Assembly (NCBI GenBank): GCA_009379825.1
Contig: WHTA01000045.1
Location: forward strand, 1 to 46,637
Source: Streptosporangiales bacterium
GTDB taxonomy: Bacteria > Actinomycetota > Actinomycetes > Streptosporangiales > WHST01
Direction of reading: 5' to 3'
DNA length: 46,637 bases
The notes under the pieces are model-generated. The model was not told the DNA's origin and made no database searches. It was given only the letters and a program-made list of their open reading frames with translations. Position numbers and translations under genes: made by a program. Below are positions 42,504 to 46,637 of the stretch, in pieces; the first letter of the stretch is position 1, and the number at the start of each line of letters is the position of its first letter.

Positions 42504-43792
42504 CGAAGCGCGGACTCCACTTGCTTCTGCATCGACCCGGTGATGTCAGCGATCGGCTTGTCGGTCGTCATGGCGCTCTGCACGCCGGCCATCACCGGCG
42601 AGTACGCCTTGCCGTAACCGGGACCCCAGGCGGGCCTGCTCACCGTCGGGACGAGGTCGTCGCGGAACGCGTCGAATACGGGCGTGTCGGAGAGCTTCGC
42701 GGCGGCGCCACCGGGCTCCGCCACGGCCGGCACCGAGGAGCCCGTGGTCATGATGTACTTCATGCCCTCCTGCGAGGTGGACAGGTACTCCACGAACTTC
42801 CAGGCGGCTTCCTTGTTCTCGCTCGACTTCAGGACGGCGAGCTGGTGGTCGGTCGGCGCGGAGTACGCCTCACCCGCCGGGCCCTCAGGCAGCGTCGTCA
42901 CACCCCAGGTCTTGTAGAACTCCTCGCTGCTCATCTTGGCGGTCTGCTCGACGACCGTCTGCAGGTAAGGGCCGTCCCACATGAAGGCGAGCTTGTTCTC
43001 GGCGGCGATCGGGCGGAAGTCGCCGATCTTCTTGTTGAGCTGCGTGTACTTGTTCTGCCCGACCGTGCGCATGAACTCGAGGTACTGCTCCATCCCGTCC
43101 GAGGACGCGGTGGCCTTCTTGTCGGTGAACGGCTCGCCGCCGAAGGTCTTCATGAACGACCAGCACGAGTCGAGGCCGAAGGACCGGTTCGTCGCGTCCA
43201 TACCGATGGGGGTCACGCCAGGCAGCTTCTGCTTGACCGTCTTCATCGCGTCGAGCAGGTCGTCCATGGTGGCCGGCGGCTTGTTCGGGTCGAGGCCGGC
43301 CTGCTTCATGAGCTTCTTGTTGTACCAGAACCCGAACGGGGTGACCGTCCACGGCGCGGCGACCTGTTCGCCGCCGATCTGGCCCAGCTTCAACTCGGCC
43401 GGGATGATGGACTTGCGGTACTCGTCGCTCATGTGCTCGTCGAGCGGTTCGAGCAGGTTCGCCTCGGAGAGGCTGAAGAGGTCGTTGCCCGCGATCTGGG
43501 TGACGTCCGGTGCGTTCCCCGAGCGTGCTTCGAGCAGCACTTTGTGAGCTATGTCGGTGAAGGAGATCGCTTCCATCTTCACCTTGACGTCCGGGTTGTC
43601 CTTCTCGAACTTCTCCACCAGATCCTTGATGCCTGCCTGGGTCGCGTCCTCCGCGTAGGCCCAGTTGGCGAACGTGATGGTGGTCTTGCCGCCGGACTCG
43701 CCCGAACCGCCGCACGCGGCGGTCGACAGGACGAGCACGAGTCCGAGTGCGGCAGTGAGAGTGCGGAATCGCCGATGGCTGGTCGTTGGCAT
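42500..43792 (-). CDS. ABC importer substrate-binding lipoprotein (family 1)
   Basis: 430 residues. Signal peptide with lipobox LSTAAC (Cys at about 27), then a family-1 binding protein: ITFANWAYAEDA, APDVTQIAGNDLFSL, APWTVTPFGFWYNKKLM and FMWDGPYLQTVVE. First gene of the seven-gene operon. The start at 43792 has GGGGAG upstream and shares ATGTGGCGCT (plus strand) with the gntR start at the same offset. Sequence similarity to the other binding protein (25099-26394) looks low, so the two importers probably differ in ligand. Confidence 0.92.
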   Translation of the reverse strand: MPTTSHRRFRTLTAALGLVLVLSTAACGGSGESGGKTTITFANWAYAEDATQAGIKDLVEKFEKDNPDVKVKMEAISFTDIAHKVLLEARSGNAPDVTQIAGNDLFSLSEANLLEPLDEHMSDEYRKSIIPAELKLGQIGGEQVAAPWTVTPFGFWYNKKLMKQAGLDPNKPPATMDDLLDAMKTVKQKLPGVTPIGMDATNRSFGLDSCWSFMKTFGGEPFTDKKATASSDGMEQYLEFMRTVGQNKYTQLNKKIGDFRPIAAENKLAFMWDGPYLQTVVEQTAKMSSEEFYKTWGVTTLPEGPAGEAYSAPTDHQLAVLKSSENKEAAWKFVEYLSTSQEGMKYIMTTGSSVPAVAEPGGAAAKLSDTPVFDAFRDDLVPTVSRPAWGPGYGKAYSPVMAGVQSAMTTDKPIADITGSMQKQVESALR

Positions 43793-43829
43793 GTGGCGCT
43801 CCCCGACACGGGCTGTAGCACGAGTAAGT

Positions 43830-43885
43830 GGTCAGTGACCTGACCTCTGCCCAAGGATCATGCCTGCGGTGTCTAGGGGTGTCAA
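43830..43885 (-). promoter_or_regulatory. promoter and GntR-type operator of the sugar-acid operon
   Basis: Reading the minus strand: TTGACA (43885-43880), 17-base spacer, CATGAT (43862-43857), C, then CTTGGGCAGAGGTCAGG, then TCACTGACC to 43830. It holds GGTC-AGT-GACC (43830-43840) and an extra half-site. The stretch TGACCTCT(G)CCCAAG matches the suyA site at 13 of 15 positions. After it comes TTACTCGTG, as at the importer operon. Confidence 0.6.
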
Positions 43886-43898
43886 CAGCGAACATGAC

Positions 43899-43933
43899 GA
43901 AGCGCCCGCCGGCTTGTTTTCGGCAGGCGCTTC
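43899..43933 (-). terminator. hairpin terminator after the thioredoxin gene
   Basis: GAAGCGCC-C-GCCG (43899-43911) pairs with CGGC-A-GGCGCTTC (43921-43933) with one mismatch. It begins 14 bases past the thioredoxin stop and also separates it from the following promoter. The loop contains TTTT. Confidence 0.75.
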
Positions 43934-43947
43934 GAGGGGAAGCTGGG

Positions 43948-44310
43948 TCAGCTGGCTTGCTTGGCCACCTCGTCGTGGACCTGTTGCATGTCGAGGTCGC
44001 GCGTCTTCTGGATGAGCTCCTCCAGGCTCTGCTCCGGCAGCGCTCCCGGCCTCGCGTACACGATGACTCCGTCGCGGATGATCATCAGGGTCGGGATGGA
44101 GCGGATGTCGTGCGCCTGGGCGAGCGCGATCTCGGCATCGGTGTCGACCTTGCCGAACGTGATGTCCGGGTGTCGTTCTGACGCCCGCTCGAACACCGGC
44201 CCGAAGGCGCGGCACGGACCGCACCAGGCGGCCCAGAAGTCGACGAGCACGATCTCGTTGTCGTCGACGACATCGCTGAAGTTGGCTTCGGTCAGCTCGG
44301 TCGTTGCCAC
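43948..44310 (-). CDS. trxA: thioredoxin
   Basis: A 120-residue thioredoxin with the redox site WCGPC (Cys30, Cys33) in VDFWAAWCGPCRAFGP, the cis-Pro segment SIPTLMII and a longer acidic/Gln-rich C-terminal helix. It reduces disulfides in the cytoplasm. The GTG at 44310 is set by AGAAGGA just upstream and by where the family begins (TTELTEANFSD); the frame is open to 44550 but that part overlaps the hairpin region. A thioredoxin reductase is not in the window. Confidence 0.93.
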   Translation of the reverse strand: MATTELTEANFSDVVDDNEIVLVDFWAAWCGPCRAFGPVFERASERHPDITFGKVDTDAEIALAQAHDIRSIPTLMIIRDGVIVYARPGALPEQSLEELIQKTRDLDMQQVHDEVAKQAS

Positions 44311-44435
44311 CTCAAGTCCTTCTCTCGGTTCTCGTAGTCCCCGTTGCTCTATCTGGAACGTCGCCTCGGAGCGCGAAATTCCACCGACAGCGGGGAGGGG
44401 AGAGGCTTGGGACGAAGGTCCTCGGGCAGAAGAAA

Positions 44436-44473
44436 CCTCCCGCCGAGTCCCGGGGGGTTGACTCGGCGGGAGG
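44436..44473 (-). terminator. intrinsic terminator-like hairpin with C-rich loop
   Basis: A perfect 14-bp stem joins 44436-44449 and 44460-44473 (CCTCCCGCCGAGTC with its complement). On the minus strand the loop has six C in a row and the stem is followed by TTTCTTCT, a true T-rich tail, rare here. It would end a minus-strand transcript coming from the tRNA side, 126 bases before the thioredoxin start, or act as an attenuator of trxA. Confidence 0.75.
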
Positions 44474-44816
44474 CCACGAGCCGGCGCGGTACCGCAGCCT
44501 GCGCTCGCCATGAAGAACGACCGAGTACGGCAGAGGTAACGCAGCCCCACGACTTTCTCTCCCCAACCAGACGCCCGGTCGACGAGAGGCGCCCTGCCGG
44601 GCGTAGGGCGGTATGCGGCACCGGAGCCGTGTCGTGTCGTCGCAGGTCAACGGCAGGGCGGCCGGTGACGGGCAAGACCCGTGCGCTGCATCGGGCCGGC
44701 CGCCAGGCCACGCCCGACCCGGCACAAGGGGGACGTAGTACCGAGTGTGGCGCTCGTCACCCCCGGTGTACCCAGGCCCAGCCCAGCCGCCCACCCGCCG
44801 GGGTCTTGGTGCGGCC

Positions 44817-44936
44817 GCCGAGCGAAGCGAAGGCACCCAAAGCTTCGGTGCCACGATGCGCTGTCCCCGCGCAGCCGGTGGCGAGCGAAGCGAAGCCAAG
44901 GACTCCAGGTACGTGCCGAGCGAAGCGAAGGCACCC
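44817..44936. repeat. three copies of a GAGCGAAGCGAAG repeat
   Basis: A 22-base sequence is identical at 44817-44838 and 44915-44936, and its 13-base centre GAGCGAAGCGAAG recurs at 44883-44895. The first copy runs into a GGCACC/GGTGCC inverted repeat (44832-44852). Such GCGAAG repeats are seen in intergenic DNA of some actinobacteria; no function is known to me. Confidence 0.7.
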
Positions 44937-44978
44937 CCAGGGGAAGTCGGTTCCACCAGGTCCAGGGAACGTGGGGGT

Positions 44979-44997
44979 CCGGGGGCTCGGCCCCCGG
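44979..44997 (-). terminator. GC-rich hairpin downstream of tRNA-Val
   Basis: CCGGGGGC (44979-44986) and GCCCCCGG (44990-44997) form a perfect 8-bp stem with a TCG loop, 62 bases past the tRNA 3' end. It may end or process the tRNA transcript. No T-run follows. Confidence 0.5.
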
Positions 44998-45058
44998 GAA
45001 GATACTCCGGCTCACCGCGAAATCGAGCAACGCGAGATGAGTAGGGGAGGCCAGCGCG

Positions 45059-45130
45059 TGGGCGATGCTGGGATCGAACCAGCGACCTCCTCGGTGTGAA
45101 CGAGGCGCTCTTCCACTGAGCCAATCGCCC
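45059..45130 (-). tRNA. tRNA-Val (anticodon CAC)
   Basis: 72 bases fold as a full cloverleaf on the minus strand: acceptor GGGCGAT/ATCGCCC, D arm GCTC/GAGC, anticodon arm CCTCG/CGAGG with loop TTCACAC (anticodon CAC), T arm GCTGG/CCAGC with loop TTCGATC, and discriminator A at 45059. The CCA end is not encoded. Confidence 0.95.
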
Positions 45131-45167
45131 GCTGAGTGCTAACTGTAGCCAGGGGGTGCGGAGGTGG

Positions 45168-45755
45168 TCATACCGGGTGCCAGAGGTTGGGGAGCAGGGA
45201 CGCGACCCAGGGCAGCTTGTCCGCGATGTCCGCGTTCCAGGGCAGGGTGAGCCCGAAGAGGGTGACGTAGCCAGTGCAGACGGCGATGACGGCGACACCT
45301 GCGAGGACGGTGAGGATCTGGTTGCGGCGGCGCACCTTCGGGTGCATCGCCTTGTCCTTGGCCGCCTTCGCGGCGCGCTGGGCGCGGCGCAGGACGTGGC
45401 GGGCCCAGACGAACTCGCTGGCGAGGATCGCGAAGCCGAGGACGATGCCGAGCCAGCCGGGGCCCGGCGTGAGGAGCATGACCAGCCCGGTGAGGACGAC
45501 GGCGACTCCGACGGTGAAGACGGTGACGCGCCAGGTCGTGTTGAGCACCTTGTTGCGGCGGATGCGCGCGCGGAGCCGTTCGGCGGCTGCGCCAATGCGG
45601 CGGCGCAGCGGTCGATCGGCCACGTCGTCGTCGGCGGCGTCGTCGACCTGGGCGTCCTCGATGGACGGTTCCGTGCGTTGGCTGCCCATGTCCGTTGGAA
45701 CGACCGGTGAGTCGTCAGGGTTTCGTTCGCGCATGCGCTGCTGGGCCGAGGTCAA
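45168..45755 (-). CDS. PGPGW-motif transmembrane protein (TIGR02611-like)
   Basis: 195 residues. The N-terminal 50 residues are acidic and disordered, then VFTVGVAVVLTGLVMLLTPGPGWLG holds the first helix and the PGPGW motif (about 95-100), a second helix runs through IVLGFAILASEFVW, a basic stretch (RRAQRAAKAAKDK) follows, and a third helix is ILTVLAGVAVIAVCTGYV. A putative actinobacterial membrane protein of unknown function. A TTG at 45755 overlaps the upstream stop as TTGA; the ATG at 45734 is the alternative start, without a visible ribosome site. Confidence 0.75.
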   Translation of the reverse strand: MTSAQQRMRERNPDDSPVVPTDMGSQRTEPSIEDAQVDDAADDDVADRPLRRRIGAAAERLRARIRRNKVLNTTWRVTVFTVGVAVVLTGLVMLLTPGPGWLGIVLGFAILASEFVWARHVLRRAQRAAKAAKDKAMHPKVRRRNQILTVLAGVAVIAVCTGYVTLFGLTLPWNADIADKLPWVASLLPNLWHPV

Positions 45756-46576
45756 GGGTCGGCCTGCTCAGCGGCGTGTGCCTGGAACACTTCCATAGCC
45801 TTCTGGGTCACCGGTCCTGGTGCCGCCACGAGCACGTTGCCGTCCACGGCCCGGATCGGTTGGACGTCCCTGGTGGTGCCGCTGAGGAACGCCTCGTCCG
45901 CGTCCGTGAGCGAGCTGAGCGGCACGTCCTTCTCGGTGGCGCCGACCCACTCGACGACCAGGGCGCGGGTGACGCCGGCCAGCGGGCCGGCGGCGAGCGG
46001 GGGAGTGATCAGCTCGCCGTCGATGACCACGAAGACGTTGCTGCCCGTGCCTTCGCAGAGGTTGCCGGCGAGGTTGCCGAAGATGGCCTCGGCGCCGCCG
46101 CGTTCCTTGGCGTACGCGAGGGCCAGCACGTTCTCCGCGTACGACGTGCTCTTGACGCCGGCGAGTGCGCCGCGCTCGTTGCGTGGCCACGGCACGGTGA
46201 CCACGTCGACGGTGGGCGTCGGGAGCGGCTGCGGGGCGAGTGCGACGAGCAGCGTCGGGCCGTCGTCGCCGCGCTCCGAGCCCAGCGGTGCGACTCCGCC
46301 GGTGTAGGTCACCCGGAGCCGGCCGAGCTCGGCCACCGGGTTGGCTTCGACGACGGCTTCGCAGGCCCGGCGGGTCAGGTCGAGGTCGGGTTCTGGCAGC
46401 CCGATGGCGGCGGCCGACCTGGCCAGCCGCTGCAGGTGCCTGGTCAGCGCGAACGAACCGCTGCCGGTCACTTTGACCGTCTCGAAGACCCCGTCACCCA
46501 CGGTCAGCCCGTGGTCGAAGGCGGACAGCTGCGCGTCCGCGGCGTCGACGAGCCCTGTGTTGACCCAGACCTGCAC
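45752..46576 (-). CDS. pabC: aminodeoxychorismate lyase (class IV PLP enzyme)
   Basis: 274 residues of the branched-chain aminotransferase/4-amino-4-deoxychorismate lyase fold. DHGLTVGDGVFET (21-33) is the family start, Lys142 (GVKSTSYAEN) binds PLP, and EGTGSNVFVV is the phosphate-side motif. PabC releases pyruvate from aminodeoxychorismate to give p-aminobenzoate for folate. GTG at 46576 has GGGGAGG upstream. The next gene overlaps by 4 bases. A D-amino-acid aminotransferase is the alternative within the family; a pabB partner, if adjacent, lies beyond the window end. Confidence 0.82.
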   Translation of the reverse strand: MQVWVNTGLVDAADAQLSAFDHGLTVGDGVFETVKVTGSGSFALTRHLQRLARSAAAIGLPEPDLDLTRRACEAVVEANPVAELGRLRVTYTGGVAPLGSERGDDGPTLLVALAPQPLPTPTVDVVTVPWPRNERGALAGVKSTSYAENVLALAYAKERGGAEAIFGNLAGNLCEGTGSNVFVVIDGELITPPLAAGPLAGVTRALVVEWVGATEKDVPLSSLTDADEAFLSGTTRDVQPIRAVDGNVLVAAPGPVTQKAMEVFQAHAAEQADP

Positions 46577-46637
46577 GAGACCTCCCCTTTGAACGGCCGG
46601 TACGGGACAGCCTAAACGGTCGGCCGGCCGCGGTGAG

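Larger units (their letters stand above)
44474..45058. other. gene-free region with strong secondary structure; possible non-coding RNA
   Basis: No credible protein frame was found in the roughly 750 bases from 44311 to 45058. The part between tRNA-Val and the terminator holds a nested hairpin: arms GGCGGCCGG (44657-44665) and CCGGCCGCC (44696-44704) around a second hairpin ACGGG/CCCGT (68-72 and 78-82 of the same hundred). On the minus strand a transcript from the tRNA side would end at the T-rich terminator. The known RNase P, tmRNA, SRP and 6S core motifs were not recognised. Open frames here lack protein-like composition. Confidence 0.35.

Noticed and set aside
44436-44473. 6C RNA, because the hairpin loop has six C
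   Set aside because: The 6C motif needs two such hairpins; only one is present, and the structure fits a terminator.
44344-45099. 251-codon plus-strand frame across the gene-free interval
   Set aside because: It runs through hairpins, repeats and the tRNA, with Arg/Pro-rich composition and no domain.
1-46637. CRISPR arrays, IS elements, prophage or integrase genes
   Set aside because: No spaced direct repeats, transposase, integrase or phage structural motif was found.

Overview
The window is high-GC actinobacterial DNA. It carries a WhiB-family regulator, the GlgX/TreY/TreZ trehalose route, CoxSLM-type molybdenum hydroxylase genes, split bacterial NHEJ genes and many ATGA/GTGA stop-start overlaps. 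No rRNA, phage, IS element or CRISPR array was seen. One tRNA gene (tRNA-Val, CAC) lies near the right end. The genus cannot be decided from this sequence.

Layout. 1-4.4 kb: a split LigD-type NHEJ pair (polymerase, cut by the window start, and a frameshifted ATP-dependent ligase) flanks a SUFU-domain protein and a frameshifted PaiB-like gene. 4.4-12.9 kb: RibD-like reductase, treZ, treY, a frameshifted MFS exporter with a divergent MerR regulator, and glgX. 13-19.2 kb: AidB-like acyl-CoA dehydrogenase, YihY/BrkB membrane protein, a 26-codon small ORF ahead of rsgA, a phosphoribosyltransferase, a WhiB protein and a membrane zinc-ribbon protein. 19.1-20.3 kb: a Fic toxin with an unusual active-site motif and a VbhA-like antitoxin whose frame is broken.

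20.5-29.2 kb is a catabolic region on the minus strand: an Ldh2-type dehydrogenase (ComC-like), a D-2-hydroxyacid dehydrogenase (SlcC-like), a split UxaA-family pair (SuyB/SuyA-like), a FadR-type GntR regulator, and an ABC importer operon (two permeases, zinc alcohol dehydrogenase, binding lipoprotein) without its own ATPase. The first four match the known gene set for 3-sulfolactate breakdown to pyruvate and sulfite. 29.4-36.1 kb, plus strand: MoxR ATPase, VWA protein, form II CoxS-CoxL-CoxM and a CoxG-like membrane-anchored SRPBCC protein. 36.8-43.8 kb, minus strand: one tightly overlapping operon with a binding lipoprotein, two permeases, SDR dehydrogenase, ABC ATPase, DapA-family aldolase and DgoD-like sugar-acid dehydratase. 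43.9-46.6 kb: thioredoxin, about 750 bp without genes but with strong hairpins, tRNA-Val, a PGPGW membrane protein and aminodeoxychorismate lyase; the last 60 bases show nothing.

The most interesting signal is regulatory. The suyA-like gene, the first importer operon and the sugar-acid operon each start from a strong TTGAC-type promoter followed directly by the same block, CTTG...AGAGGTC(A/T)G, holding a GGTC-N(1-3)-GACC inverted repeat; a similar core lies upstream of gntR. I infer one GntR regulon spread over about 20 kb. It would join an oxidase-dehydratase-aldolase sugar route to sulfolactate desulfonation, which could be an undescribed variant of sulfosugar (sulfo-Entner-Doudoroff-like) degradation. 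The substrate is not proven by sequence.

Seven single-base frameshifts in otherwise intact reading frames occur at 3.0, 3.7, 10.0, 10.3, 10.4, 20.3 and 36.6 kb, mostly in G/C runs. This suggests sequencing indels as much as real pseudogenes.
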